NCBI RefSeq assembly: GCF_011008845.1
Contig: NZ_JAAIWM010000002.1
Location: forward strand, 620,001 to 684,000
From: Bacillus mesophilus
GTDB lineage: Bacteria > Bacillota > Bacilli > Bacillales > SA4
DNA length: 64,000 bases
Direction: 5' to 3'
Shown here: one piece after another, positions 49,174 to 57,952 of the stretch
How the letters are laid out: the number at the start of each line of letters is the position of its first letter
Numbering within the stretch: position 1 is the stretch's first letter
The notes under the pieces: model-generated
Seen by the model: only the letters and a program-made list of their open reading frames with translations
What the model was told of the DNA's origin: nothing
Databases searched by the model: none
Made by a program: the position numbers and the translations under genes

Positions 49174-49626
49174 ATGAAACAATCTTCAGTAAAAGACCAA
49201 CTTTCTCAATTTGAGCATTTACATACATCAGGCATTGCTTATGAACTAATACGTGAGATCCTGATTCCTGACTTGTTAGGACAGGAGCTTCCATCAATAC
49301 TTTACTGGTCAGGTAAGAATATAGCGAGAAAATATCCTCTTTCAACAATTGAAGAAATCATACAATTTTTTAAAGACGCTGGATGGGGTGAATTATCCAT
49401 CCTAGAGCAAAAATCATCAGAAATTCAATTTGAACTATCTGGTGATTTTATAACAGCGAGAAATCAATCAAGAAAAGGTGTTAGTTACCAGCTAGAAGCA
49501 GGCTTTATTGCACAACAAATCGAGTTTATACAACAAATGCTAACAGAGGCATTCGAAGAACAGAAAAAGCGCCACAACAAGGTCCTATTTACTGCTAGAT
49601 GGGATAAGAAGGACCCATTAATATAA
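49174..49626 (+). CDS. yslB: YslB, DUF2507 protein
   Basis: A 150-aa plus-strand gene between sdhC and lysC, as in B. subtilis. Conserved blocks are GIAYELIREILIPDLLGQELPSILYWSGKNIARKYPL and YQLEAGFIAQQIEFI. The C-terminal ARWDKKDPL also matches the B. subtilis protein. The domain belongs to DUF2507; the function is unknown. GAGAGGA precedes the ATG. Confidence 0.95.
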   Translation: MKQSSVKDQLSQFEHLHTSGIAYELIREILIPDLLGQELPSILYWSGKNIARKYPLSTIEEIIQFFKDAGWGELSILEQKSSEIQFELSGDFITARNQSRKGVSYQLEAGFIAQQIEFIQQMLTEAFEEQKKRHNKVLFTARWDKKDPLI

Positions 49627-49683
49627 GTTGTTTTAAACTAACATTGCCTGGAAAAGTTCTTCTTGGCTTTTATCAATTAACAA

Positions 49684-49876
49684 GGCTCTTTTCTAAAAGT
49701 TTGTTGCTGTCTAATCAAATGTCTCAAATGATTCACCCTTTATAGTCCTTTAATCATCAGTTTTACTGGTTAGAAAAGAGCACCTCTCTCGATTTAAGGC
49801 AGAAGACATTATACTTGCAAGTAAAAATCCGGCATTTGGGATTTTTACGAAAGCAACAATCTATACGAAAACAGTC
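49684..49876. mobile_element. MITE-like element (family D), 193 bp, with perfect 8-bp target duplication
   Basis: The left end GGCTCTTTTCTAAAAGTTTGTTGCT and the reverse complement of the right end, GACTGTTTTCGTATAGATTG with TTGCT, form a 25-bp imperfect terminal inverted repeat. The octamer ATTAACAA flanks both ends exactly (49676-49683 and 49877-49884). Inside are an inverted copy of GCTCTTTTCTA (49771-49782) and a hairpin GTAAAAATCC/GGGATTTTTAC (49821-49848), which could act as a terminator for yslB. There is no coding capacity. Confidence 0.88.
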
Positions 49877-49889
49877 ATTAACAAAAAGT

Positions 49890-49913
49890 AGACCTGTCAC
49901 TTAGAACAGGTCT
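49890..49913 (-). terminator. Terminator after lysC, possibly bidirectional
   Basis: A stem AGACCTGT with its complement is followed on the minus strand by ACTTTTTGTT and on the plus strand by TTTGTC. It lies between convergent lysC and yslB. Confidence 0.8.
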
Positions 49914-49920
49914 TTTGTCA

Positions 49921-50418
49921 TTATACGGTTTGTTCAACATTCGCTTCTAATTTAAATGCAGCATGAAGAGCTTCAACAGCCTTCAACATATAAACATCCT
50001 CTACCACAGTCGAGACCTTAATTTCCGATGTACTTACCATTTTGACTTGAATCTCATTTGCAGCTAACACTTCAAACATCTCTGCCGCAACACCTGGATT
50101 AGATATCATCCCCGAACCAACGATGGAAACCTTTGCAAGTCCACTTTCATGTTCAATAGATTCAAAACCAAGATTTTCCTTGTTAGCAGCAAGGACTGCT
50201 AAAGTCTCATCAAGATCAACTGTTTGAATTGAAAAGGATATATTCGTTGTATTAGCACTTGTCATGCTTTGAATAATGATATCCACATTAATTCCATTTT
50301 TTGCAAGCGTAGTGAAAATGGTTGATAAAGAGTGTAGACCGTTTGTTACACCAATTACAGTTACTCTTGTAATTTCCTTATCAAAAGCTATACCTCTAAC
50401 GACTAGATTATTTTCCAT
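49921..50418 (-). CDS. lysC: Internal in-phase start: aspartokinase beta subunit
   Basis: Within lysC, ATG 50418 is preceded by GAGGAGG with an eight-base spacer. It would yield 165 residues starting MENNLVVRGIAFD, i.e. only the ACT domains. B. subtilis aspartokinase II has an alpha2-beta2 structure in which beta is made from the same in-frame internal start (MEQNLIVRGIAF), so the arrangement is conserved. The assignment as a translated product is by homology. Confidence 0.8.
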   Translation of the reverse strand: MENNLVVRGIAFDKEITRVTVIGVTNGLHSLSTIFTTLAKNGINVDIIIQSMTSANTTNISFSIQTVDLDETLAVLAANKENLGFESIEHESGLAKVSIVGSGMISNPGVAAEMFEVLAANEIQVKMVSTSEIKVSTVVEDVYMLKAVEALHAAFKLEANVEQTV

Positions 50419-51153
50419 GGATACTTCCTCCTCAACTCTTGTTCCGTTTTCAATTTCCATACTTGAGCGAACTTCTAGTGGGATTGCGTAGTTTTTGGCA
50501 AACTCAACAGCTCTTGGATGTAAGACCCCTGCACCTAAGTTAGCCAGTTCTAACATTTCATCATAAGAGACAGAATGAAGTTTTCTCGCTGATTTAACAT
50601 AGCGAGGATCCGTTGTAAATACACCGGTAACATCCGTATATATATCGCATTTGTCAGCTTGTAATGCAGCAGCAATTGCAACAGCAGTTGTATCTGATCC
50701 ACCTCTACCTAAGGTCGTGATTTCTGCCTCAGATGCAATACCTTGGAATCCAGCTACAATCACTACATTTCCTGCATTTAAAAGTTCTAACATTCTCGTG
50801 TTATCAATATCAACGATTCTTGCATTACCATGAATGGCTTCAGTTTTAATACCAGCTTGCCAACCAGTTAGTGAAACTGCCTGTTGCCCTTGAGCTTGAA
50901 GTGCCATCGCAAGAAGCGATATAGAGATTTGTTCACCAGTAGTAAGCAGCATGTCCATTTCACGCTTACTAGGATTCTTAGATAACTGAGTTGCTAAACT
51001 TACTAATTCATCAGTCGTTTTCCCCATTGCAGAAACAACCACAACAACCTGGTTCCCTCTAGAAACCTCTTGAATCACACGGTTAGCTACATTTTGAATT
51101 CTTTCAACAGAGCCTACTGATGTTCCACCAAATTTTTGAACAATGATCCCCAC
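49921..51153 (-). CDS. lysC: Aspartokinase (lysine-regulated type, LysC)
   Basis: Aspartokinase phosphorylates aspartate, the first step toward lysine, diaminopimelate, threonine and methionine. KFGGTSVG opens the kinase domain, TTLGRGGSDTTAVA binds ATP and aspartate, and two ACT domains occupy about 255-405. I start at GTG 51153 (410 aa), giving MGIIVQKFGG as in B. subtilis aspartokinase II; ATG 51162 is possible but overlaps the AGAGG binding site. The lysine riboswitch upstream fits the lysine-controlled isoenzyme. An internal start for a beta subunit is present. Confidence 0.97.
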   Translation of the reverse strand: MGIIVQKFGGTSVGSVERIQNVANRVIQEVSRGNQVVVVVSAMGKTTDELVSLATQLSKNPSKREMDMLLTTGEQISISLLAMALQAQGQQAVSLTGWQAGIKTEAIHGNARIVDIDNTRMLELLNAGNVVIVAGFQGIASEAEITTLGRGGSDTTAVAIAAALQADKCDIYTDVTGVFTTDPRYVKSARKLHSVSYDEMLELANLGAGVLHPRAVEFAKNYAIPLEVRSSMEIENGTRVEEEVSMENNLVVRGIAFDKEITRVTVIGVTNGLHSLSTIFTTLAKNGINVDIIIQSMTSANTTNISFSIQTVDLDETLAVLAANKENLGFESIEHESGLAKVSIVGSGMISNPGVAAEMFEVLAANEIQVKMVSTSEIKVSTVVEDVYMLKAVEALHAAFKLEANVEQTV

Positions 51154-51289
51154 ATATCTCATCCTCTTCTGTTTATTTCAATTAAGTACAACACTGTTAG
51201 ATTAATACAAAAAAATTGACTAGTTTAACGATTTGGTTAGCTATTTATGGTTACATCTTTTAAGAAATTAATGACGCTCATCTAACAGA

Positions 51290-51545
51290 TTAAAAACAAA
51301 AAAAAGCAATGAGAGTATCTCATTGCTTGAACGGATTTAGTTAGACGTTCTCGCGAGTGAGATAGCTCTCCAAACAGAAAACTGTTTGACAATCTTGTAT
51401 CTCTTAAATACAAGACCAGCAAAGGAGTTATGAGAATTCCCCTACTTCGGCGACGCTCCCCTTTCCATAATTATCACTAGAGCCTCATACTCTTCTAATT
51501 ACGTACTATTGAAGTTCGCACCTCTACCTTCACTTCAACATTCTG
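51290..51545 (-). promoter_or_regulatory. Lysine riboswitch (L box) of lysC with terminator
   Basis: The aptamer runs from about 51540 down to 51350. Its minus-strand signature blocks are GAAGGTAGAGGTGCGAACTTC, GAAAGGGGAGCGTCGCCGAAG, GCTGGTCTTG and GGAGAGCTATCTCACT, all typical of the lysine class. The expression platform ends in a terminator at 51305-51329 (stem AAGCAATGAGA) followed by eight T. High lysine should cause termination before lysC. Confidence 0.96.
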
Positions 51546-51568
51546 AAGTGTATATGAAATTAAAACCT

Positions 51569-51597
51569 ATTTTAACAGACGTAATCCTTTTACACAA
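51569..51597 (-). promoter_or_regulatory. Sigma-A promoter of the lysC leader
   Basis: TTGTGT and TAAAAT on the minus strand are 17 bases apart, just upstream of the riboswitch aptamer. Confidence 0.7.
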
Positions 51598-51614
51598 CGA
51601 AAATTTTCAAATCA

Positions 51615-53390
51615 TTACTCCTCATTCATCTTATTTACAATTAATTGAGCAGTAGGTTTTGGAATTCCAATTATAACAAGTTCATCAACAGATGCTTCTT
51701 TCATTTTTTTAACAGAACCAAAATGTTTTAATAGGGATTTCTTTCGCTTCTCTCCAACTCCTGGGATATCATCTAAGATAGATTGAAAGACGTTCTTGCT
51801 ACGCAATTGACGATGAAATGTAATAGCGAACCGATGCACTTCATCTTGGATTCTCTGTAATAAATAAAATTCCTGACTATTTCTTTCTAAGGGAACAAAA
51901 TCAATTGGATCTCCTATCATTAATTCTGAAGTTCTATGTTTATCGTCTTTAACTAAGCCTGCAATCGGGATCTCTAATCCAAGCTCATTTTCAAGAACAT
52001 CTCTTGCAGATGCAAGGTGGCCTTTACCACCATCAATTATGATAAGATCTGGTAAAGGTAGATTCTCCTTTAAAATTCTAGAGTATCTTCTTCTAACAAC
52101 TTCTCTCATAGAAGCATAATCATCTGGTCCCTCTACACTTTTGATTTTGTATTTCCTATAATCTCGTTTCTCAGGTTTACCATCAATAAATGTAATCATG
52201 GCAGAAACAGGATTCGTCCCTTGAATATTTGAGTTATCAAAAGCTTCAATTCTGTAAGGTGTAGAGATCCCAAGTTTTACTCCAAGGTTCTCTACCGCCT
52301 TAATGGTCCTCTCCTCATCACGCTCAATTAGTGAGAATTTCTCTTGCAATGCAATTGTTGCATTTTTACAAGCTAAATCAACAAGTTCCTTCTTTTTACC
52401 CTTTTTTGGCTGGTGAACAGTAACCTCTAAAAGTTGCTCAACTAAATCCTTCTCCACATGATCAGGTAAGAGAATTTCCTTCGGTTTGAAGTGATGATTC
52501 TCAGCATAAAACTGCCCAAGGAAAGTAGTAAACTCCTCAACTGGATCTGCATAAACAGGAAATAGAGAAACATCTCTCTCAATTAATTTTCCTTGTCTAA
52601 TAAAAAAGACCTGAACACACATCCATCCCTTATCATACGAAAAACCAAATACATCCCGATCAACCAAATCTGTCATCATCATCTTTTGCTTTTCCATTGT
52701 TGCTTCGATATGTGCAATTTGATCACGGTATTCTTTTGCTCTCTCAAAGTCCATTTCTTCTGAAGCTTGTAACATTTTATCAGTCAAGTTTAGTTTAACT
52801 TCTTTATAACCACCATTTAGAAATCGTGCAATTTCTTCCACCATATCTTTATTTTGATCATCTGTTACTTCATTCACACAAGGGGCCAAGCATTGCCCAA
52901 TATGGAAGTATAAACACACCTTAGTTGGCAAGGTAGCACATTTACGTAGGGGATATATTCGGTCAAGAACCTTTTTCGTTTCATTTGCTGAGTAAACGTT
53001 TGGGTACGGTCCAAAATATTTCCCTTTATCCTTTTTCACTTGTCTTGTAATAATTAATCTTGGATGTTTTTCATTTGTTATCTTAATAAAAGGATAACTT
53101 TTATCATCTTTTAAGTTGATATTATATTTAGGGTTATGTTTTTTTATTAAGTTTATCTCTAGTATAAGTGCTTCTATATCAGATGATGTGACTATATATT
53201 CGAAGTCATCTATTTCACTAACTAAGCGTAAAGTCTTACCATCATGGGAGCCGGTAAAATATGATCGCACTCTATTTTTTAATACCTTTGCTTTCCCAAC
53301 ATAAATTATAGTTCCTTGCCGATCCTTCATTAAATAACAACCAGGCTGATCTGGTAAAACAGCGAGTTTCTCCTTTAATAAACCATTCAT
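51615..53390 (-). CDS. uvrC: Excinuclease ABC subunit C
   Basis: UvrC makes the two incisions of nucleotide excision repair. The GIY-YIG domain is at about 14-95 ([26 protein letters not shown]). A cysteine-containing region follows ([13 protein letters not shown]), then a UVR motif near 200, the RNase H-like endonuclease domain ([21 protein letters not shown]) and C-terminal helix-hairpin-helix motifs ([20 protein letters not shown]). I start at ATG 53390 (591 aa), nine bases after GGGAGG; a TTG one codon earlier is possible. Confidence 0.97.
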   Translation of the reverse strand: MNGLLKEKLAVLPDQPGCYLMKDRQGTIIYVGKAKVLKNRVRSYFTGSHDGKTLRLVSEIDDFEYIVTSSDIEALILEINLIKKHNPKYNINLKDDKSYPFIKITNEKHPRLIITRQVKKDKGKYFGPYPNVYSANETKKVLDRIYPLRKCATLPTKVCLYFHIGQCLAPCVNEVTDDQNKDMVEEIARFLNGGYKEVKLNLTDKMLQASEEMDFERAKEYRDQIAHIEATMEKQKMMMTDLVDRDVFGFSYDKGWMCVQVFFIRQGKLIERDVSLFPVYADPVEEFTTFLGQFYAENHHFKPKEILLPDHVEKDLVEQLLEVTVHQPKKGKKKELVDLACKNATIALQEKFSLIERDEERTIKAVENLGVKLGISTPYRIEAFDNSNIQGTNPVSAMITFIDGKPEKRDYRKYKIKSVEGPDDYASMREVVRRRYSRILKENLPLPDLIIIDGGKGHLASARDVLENELGLEIPIAGLVKDDKHRTSELMIGDPIDFVPLERNSQEFYLLQRIQDEVHRFAITFHRQLRSKNVFQSILDDIPGVGEKRKKSLLKHFGSVKKMKEASVDELVIIGIPKPTAQLIVNKMNEE

Positions 53391-53393
53391 CAA

Positions 53394-53790
53394 GTACGAC
53401 CTCCCCTCTACTCTTTTCGTATTGTATCATGATTTTAGTTATTTAACTTCTATTAGAAAAACTTGGCTCAGTCATCTCTTCTGTCGAACACAATGCTTCG
53501 ACATCATTTCCCAAGAAATATTAAAAATTAATATTAATAATTTGTCGTAACATGAATGGAATTAGCCTATTTAAAGACCATTTGGAAAAGTATGATGTAG
53601 TGCGGTAATAAGGTGGTGAGGATAAGTTTCTCAAGAAAAAAGGGGAATACTTCCATAATGTGAGTATAACTTCATATGCATGGGAGTTACTTTTGAACAA
53701 ATAGATTGCTCTTTTAGAGAATCCCATCTGTGTTACAAGTGTGAGGCTATTGGTGCGAAGTGATAATTTAGAAATGATTTTAATACATAG
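53394..53790. other. Intergenic region upstream of uvrC
   Basis: I see no gene that I can support. A 68-codon minus-strand ORF lies here, but it has no ribosome binding site and no recognisable family. A small inverted repeat GTCGAA/TTCGAC lies at 53483-53502. The rest is featureless to my eye. Confidence 0.5.
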
Positions 53791-53813
53791 AAAAGCACCC
53801 CTAATGGAGTGCC
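53791..53813 (-). terminator. Terminator after trxA
   Basis: A stem GGCACTCC with GGGGTGC around ATTA is followed on the minus strand by TTTTCTATG, about 15 bases beyond the trxA stop. Confidence 0.78.
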
Positions 53814-53827
53814 TATTGATAGTTATA

Positions 53828-54142
53828 TTATACGTGTTTTTCTAATACTTCTGCTAATGCATCTTTTGGTTGGAATCCAATTACTTTGTCAACAACTTCA
53901 CCATTCTTGATCACAAGTAGAGTTGGAATACTCATTACTCCATATTGACTAGCTGTCTCAGGATTTTCATCGATATCTAGCTTTACGATTTTAACCTTAT
54001 CTCCCATTTCACCATCTAATTCTTCAAGAACTGGTGCAATCATCTTACAAGGTCCACACCAAGGTGCCCAGAAGTCTGCTAATACAAGACCTTCACTTGT
54101 TTCAGATGAAAAGTTCTGGTCATTCACGTTTGAAATTGCCAT
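53828..54142 (-). CDS. trxA: Thioredoxin
   Basis: A 104-aa thioredoxin with the redox site WCGPC (Cys29-Cys32) and the cis-proline segment SIPTLLV. It reduces protein disulfides with thioredoxin reductase. GGAGG occurs upstream of the ATG. It lies between etfA and uvrC as in B. subtilis and appears to be its own unit. Confidence 0.98.
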   Translation of the reverse strand: MAISNVNDQNFSSETSEGLVLADFWAPWCGPCKMIAPVLEELDGEMGDKVKIVKLDIDENPETASQYGVMSIPTLLVIKNGEVVDKVIGFQPKDALAEVLEKHV

Positions 54143-54307
54143 TATAATTCCTCCTAATGTTCAACTGCAATAATTCCCCCTACTACTAGAGTAGAAGGTT
54201 CTAGTTATAACCAAAGTATACCATTACAGTATATGACTGGCTAATATTTTGCTCAAGTATAATCTGCCCATATAAAAATGTTTTCATCCTTTAAAAAATG
54301 ATAAAAA

Positions 54308-54325
54308 GCCGCTAAAGTTAGCGGC
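54308..54325 (-). terminator. Terminator after etfA
   Basis: A stem GCCGCTAA with its complement is followed on the minus strand by TTTTTATCATTTTT. It closes the fadR-fadB-etfBA unit. Confidence 0.88.
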
Positions 54326-54334
54326 CTCTTCTTA

Positions 54335-55312
54335 TTATGAATGAACTTTTAATTTCTTAAATTCTTCTGTTAATATTGGTAGCACTTCAAATAAATCCCC
54401 AACGATTCCGTAATCTGCAACTTTAAAGATATTAGCCTCTGGATCTTTATTGATTGCTACAATTACTTTGGAGTTTGACATACCAGCCAAATGTTGAATA
54501 GCTCCAGAGATTCCGCATGCAATATACAAGTCAGGAGTTACAACTTTACCAGTTTGACCAATTTGTAGTGAGTAATCACAATACTCAGCATCACACGCTC
54601 CACGGGAAGCACCAACAGCACCACCTAAGACATCTGCAAGCTCCTTCAATGGGTTAAAGCCATCTTCACTCTTAACTCCACGTCCACCTGCAACAACAAC
54701 CTTTGCTTCTGATAAGTCAACTCCCTCAGATGCCTTACGAACCACTTCCTTCACGATTGTACGTAGATCCTTGATTTCTACAGAAAGTGAAGTCACTTCA
54801 CCAGTACGAGAAGAGTCCTCTTGCAATGGTGCAACGTTATTTGGACGGATTGTCGCGAAAATTAGTCCGTCTGTAACAACCTTTTTCTCAAATGCTTTCC
54901 CTGAATAAATCGGACGAGTGAAGACAATATTTCCTCCAGCAACTTCAACATCCGTTACATCTGATACAAGACCTGATTGTAATTTAGCTGCAACTTTTGG
55001 TGATAAGTCTTTACCTAGTGCAGTATGTCCAAATACAATTGCCTCTGGCTTTACTTCATCTACCGCTGCTAATACAGCTTGTGAGTATCCATCTGGAGTG
55101 TACGCACTTAGCTTCGCATCCTCAACAGTAACCACAGAATTTGCTCCAAAATGAATCATCTTATTAGCTAATGAGCTTACCTCTTCTCCAACTAATAGAG
55201 CAACCACTTCTCCACCCTCAGCGATTTGTGTAGCTGCACCAATTGCTTCGAAAGATACGTTTCTTAGTCCACCATCGCGGACTTCACCTAATACAAGAAC
55301 TTTTCTAGCCAT
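54335..55312 (-). CDS. etfA: Electron transfer flavoprotein alpha subunit
   Basis: EtfA binds FAD and passes electrons from acyl-CoA dehydrogenases to the respiratory chain. The C-terminal FAD domain carries VVVAGGRGVKSEDGFNPL, GASRGACDAEYC, QIGQTGKVVTPDLYIACGISGAIQHLAGM and AINKDPEANIFKVADYGIVGD. It has 325 aa. It is the last gene of the unit, 46 bases after etfB. Confidence 0.98.
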   Translation of the reverse strand: MARKVLVLGEVRDGGLRNVSFEAIGAATQIAEGGEVVALLVGEEVSSLANKMIHFGANSVVTVEDAKLSAYTPDGYSQAVLAAVDEVKPEAIVFGHTALGKDLSPKVAAKLQSGLVSDVTDVEVAGGNIVFTRPIYSGKAFEKKVVTDGLIFATIRPNNVAPLQEDSSRTGEVTSLSVEIKDLRTIVKEVVRKASEGVDLSEAKVVVAGGRGVKSEDGFNPLKELADVLGGAVGASRGACDAEYCDYSLQIGQTGKVVTPDLYIACGISGAIQHLAGMSNSKVIVAINKDPEANIFKVADYGIVGDLFEVLPILTEEFKKLKVHS

Positions 55313-55358
55313 TTATATTACCTCCTTGAACAATTATAAGTAAGTTTTTGATAGTCTA

Positions 55359-56132
55359 TTAAACTACTTTAGCTTCAGTATGAAGTAGTGCAACAAGCTC
55401 TTTCACTTGATCTTCTAGTTCACCTTCTAGAACTTTACCAGCTTCCTTTTTAGGCGGTAGGAAAATCTCGATTGTTTTTGTTTTAGCTTCTACATCATCT
55501 TCTTCTAAATCAAGGTCATCTAACTCTAATTCCTCAAGTGGCTTCTTTTTCGCCTTCATGATACCTGGTAGTGAAGGATATCTTGGCTCATTTAAACCTT
55601 GTTGAGCTGTTACTAGAACAGGTAGAGATGTTTCAATAACTTCTGAATCTCCTTCTACGTCACGCTCAATTCGGACTGATGTTCCATTCACTTCAAGCTT
55701 TGTAATTGTCGTAACATAAGGGATATTAAGTAGCTCTGCTAAACGTGGTCCTACTTGTCCTGAACCACCATCAATTGCTACGTTACCACCTAAGATGATA
55801 TCAACTTCTTTATCCTCAAAGAATTTTGCAAGAACAGTAGCAGTTGTAAATTGATCGCCATTCTCTACATCATCTTCAATATTAATTAATACTGCCTTGT
55901 CTGCTCCCATTGCTAAAGCTGTACGGAGTTCTTTCTCTGAATCTTCTCCACCAACAGTTACAACTGTAACTTCGCCATCATTAGCATCACGAAGTTGAAT
56001 CGCTTCTTCAATTGCATACTCATCATAAGGGTTAATAATAAATTCTGCCCCATCCTCAGCAATTCTTCCGTTTGACAAAGCAATTTTTTCTTCAGTATCA
56101 AAAGTTCTTTTCATAATTACATAAATGTTCAT
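55359..56132 (-). CDS. etfB: Electron transfer flavoprotein beta subunit
   Basis: EtfB binds AMP and pairs with EtfA. The N-terminus MNIYVIMKRTFDTEEKI, NPYDEYAIEEAIQLRD, and the ETF beta signature region LPVLVTAQQGLNEPRYPSLPGIMKAKKKPL are clear. The length of 257 aa fits. It lies between fadB and etfA. Confidence 0.98.
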   Translation of the reverse strand: MNIYVIMKRTFDTEEKIALSNGRIAEDGAEFIINPYDEYAIEEAIQLRDANDGEVTVVTVGGEDSEKELRTALAMGADKAVLINIEDDVENGDQFTTATVLAKFFEDKEVDIILGGNVAIDGGSGQVGPRLAELLNIPYVTTITKLEVNGTSVRIERDVEGDSEVIETSLPVLVTAQQGLNEPRYPSLPGIMKAKKKPLEELELDDLDLEEDDVEAKTKTIEIFLPPKKEAGKVLEGELEDQVKELVALLHTEAKVV

Positions 56133-56214
56133 TGTTTTACCTCCTCGGGATTTTGCATTATTTTAAGGTTATTTATCATTTCGATGATTCAGATAATTTT
56201 ATATAAATTTTTAA

Positions 56215-56988
56215 TTATCTACCTTTGAATACAGGTTCACGCTTTTCCACAAATGCTGCAATACCTTCTTTTCCATCTTCCGAATCAAAGGCTTCCCCAA
56301 ACAATTTAGCTTCTAGTTTAACGCCTTCATAGAAGCGATCTGATTTTGAGAAGTTAAGTAATTGAAGTGTTGACTTTACGGCAACAGGACTCTTTCTTGC
56401 AATCTTGTTTGCTAGTTTAAGAGATTCTTCTAACAAAGACTCCTCAGGAACAGCACGGTTAGCAAGTCCTAACTTTACAGCGTCAACCCCACTTACTGGA
56501 TCACTAGTCAAAAGCAATTCAGCCGCTTTGGGTTGCCCAACTAATCGAGCGAGACGTTGCGTTCCAGCAAATCCTGGAATCAATCCTAACTGTAATTCTG
56601 GTAATCCTAATTTCGCATTTTCAGTAACAATTCGGATGTGACATCCCATTGCTAATTCAAGACCTCCACCTAATGCTGCACCATGAATTGCCGCAATAAT
56701 AGGTTTTGGGAAACTTTCCATTCTCTCAAACAAGTCTTGACCATATGAAGAAAGTTGTTCAAAAGCCTCTCCATCTGGAACTGATGTGAACTCTTTTATA
56801 TCTGCTCCGGCTGAGAAAAAGCGACCTTCACCATGAATTAATAAAACACGAACTTCTTCGGAATGTTCAACTTCATCCAAGACTGTTGAAAGCTCTTTCA
56901 AAACCTTAGATGATAAAGCATTTGCTGGAGGACTATTTAAGGTAATTACACCAACAAAGTCTTTTACTTCTATTTTAAAAACTTCCAA
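56215..56988 (-). CDS. fadB: Enoyl-CoA hydratase (FadB, YsiB)
   Basis: A crotonase-fold enzyme for the hydration step of fatty-acid beta-oxidation. PPANALS, the oxyanion-hole segment GRFFSAGADIKEF and AIHGAALGGGLELAMGCHIR, and GLPELQLGLIPGFAGTQRL with a catalytic glutamate are all present. I prefer the TTG start at 56988 (257 aa) with AGGGGGTG six bases upstream. This matches the B. subtilis length of 258, whereas the ATG at 57054 would overlap fadR by 26 bases. Confidence 0.95.
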   Translation of the reverse strand: MEVFKIEVKDFVGVITLNSPPANALSSKVLKELSTVLDEVEHSEEVRVLLIHGEGRFFSAGADIKEFTSVPDGEAFEQLSSYGQDLFERMESFPKPIIAAIHGAALGGGLELAMGCHIRIVTENAKLGLPELQLGLIPGFAGTQRLARLVGQPKAAELLLTSDPVSGVDAVKLGLANRAVPEESLLEESLKLANKIARKSPVAVKSTLQLLNFSKSDRFYEGVKLEAKLFGEAFDSEDGKEGIAAFVEKREPVFKGR

Positions 56989-57028
56989 AGTGACACCCCC
57001 TGTACAATAATCATTATACTCTCTCGTC

Positions 57029-57625
57029 CTATTGTTTAGAATGAGAGTATCCACATCCGTTTATAAGTAATTGATGAACCGGCTCAATTAAATGTGTCAG
57101 GTTATATTTTTGTTCATTCATAACCCAACTAGTGATCGTTTCATCGATGGTTCCAAATATCATCTGTCTAGCTAATCTAACGTCTAAGTCAGTTCTAAAC
57201 TCACCACTCGTCATACCAGTCTTAACGATGTGATCAATCACACCTAGATAGCCTTTTAAGACATCATTGATTCGATATCGTAATTCTTTGTTTGATTGCC
57301 TAAGCTCTAACTGGGTAACAATGGCTAAGTGATAGTCTGATGCTAAATTTTCAAAATGCAGTTTTACAAGACGATATAATTTATCAGCTGCATTAGGAAT
57401 TTCTGTTATTTCTGTTTCTAATCTTTCAACAAATGAACCCATTTTTTCTTCAAATAAAGAAACAAGGATATCCTCTTTGTTCTTAAAGTACAGATAGATT
57501 GTCCCATCCGCAACACCGGCTGTTTTAGCAATTTTAGAAACCTGTGCTTGATGGTATCCGTTTTCCGCTATAACGATAACAGCAGCGTCAATTATTTGCA
57601 TATACTTTGGTTTATTTCGTTTCAA
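57029..57625 (-). CDS. fadR: TetR-family fatty-acid regulator FadR (YsiA)
   Basis: FadR represses beta-oxidation genes until long-chain acyl-CoA binds. The helix-turn-helix region YMQIIDAAVIVIAENGYHQAQVSKIAKTAGVADGTIYLYFKNKEDIL near 8-52 is almost identical to B. subtilis FadR. I choose the TTG at 57625 (198 aa) with GGGAG nine bases upstream; the extension to 57685 would start inside the operator. A FadR box lies directly upstream, so autoregulation is expected. Confidence 0.95.
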   Translation of the reverse strand: MKRNKPKYMQIIDAAVIVIAENGYHQAQVSKIAKTAGVADGTIYLYFKNKEDILVSLFEEKMGSFVERLETEITEIPNAADKLYRLVKLHFENLASDYHLAIVTQLELRQSNKELRYRINDVLKGYLGVIDHIVKTGMTSGEFRTDLDVRLARQMIFGTIDETITSWVMNEQKYNLTHLIEPVHQLLINGCGYSHSKQ

Positions 57626-57666
57626 TTGACTTTTCTCCCTTGTTAGCTTTATATAAAAGCTAAAAA

Positions 57667-57684
57667 TGAATGACCATTCATTCA
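57667..57684. promoter_or_regulatory. FadR operator upstream of fadR
   Basis: TGAATGACCATTCATTCA matches the FadR box consensus TGAATGAMTANTCATTCA at all but one position. It sits at the expected transcription start of the fadR promoter, so bound FadR should block initiation. Confidence 0.88.
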
Positions 57685-57691
57685 TGAGTTT

Positions 57692-57720
57692 ATTTTAAAT
57701 GACATATGGTTTACTGTCAA
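57692..57720 (-). promoter_or_regulatory. Sigma-A promoter of fadR-fadB-etfBA
   Basis: A perfect TTGACA and TAAAAT on the minus strand are 17 bases apart, immediately upstream of the FadR operator. Confidence 0.85.
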
Positions 57721-57749
57721 GTGATGTTAATCGATAAAGTGCAACTTCA

Positions 57750-57905
57750 ATCAGTGGGGGTTTTCCTCATCCCCACTGATTGTTAGTTGAACCAATCGGG
57801 CTTTTACGGGCAGTTTTCCCCCTACCTAAGCTTCTCGATAAGAAAAGATTAACTAGATGCAGGTGTTTTAAAGTGGGATTACTGCCCGTTAATGCGGGGT
57901 AAATA
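57750..57905. repeat. Inverted-repeat-rich segment between fadR and lcfA
   Basis: Two nested structures are visible. A hairpin with arms CAATCAGTGGGG and CCCCACTGATTG occupies about 57751-57782. A wider inverted repeat follows, with ACGGGCAGT near 57807 and ACTGCCCGT near 57882 enclosing CCCCCTACCT. There is no coding capacity. It looks like a small palindromic repeat element, but there is no second copy in the window. Confidence 0.55.
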
Positions 57906-57946
57906 GTAGCCTTTTAAAGGAAGTTTTCCTTTCCTTTAAAAGGCTA
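57906..57946 (-). terminator. Terminator after lcfA
   Basis: A stem TAGCCTTTTAAAGGAA with its complement lies directly past the lcfA stop, followed on the minus strand by ACTATTTACC. It separates lcfA from fadR. Confidence 0.75.
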
Positions 57947-57952
57947 TTATTT

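Noticed and set aside
53521..53727. Minus-strand ORF of 68 codons upstream of uvrC
   Set aside because: No ribosome binding site and no family resemblance; I could not identify it as a remnant of a known gene either.
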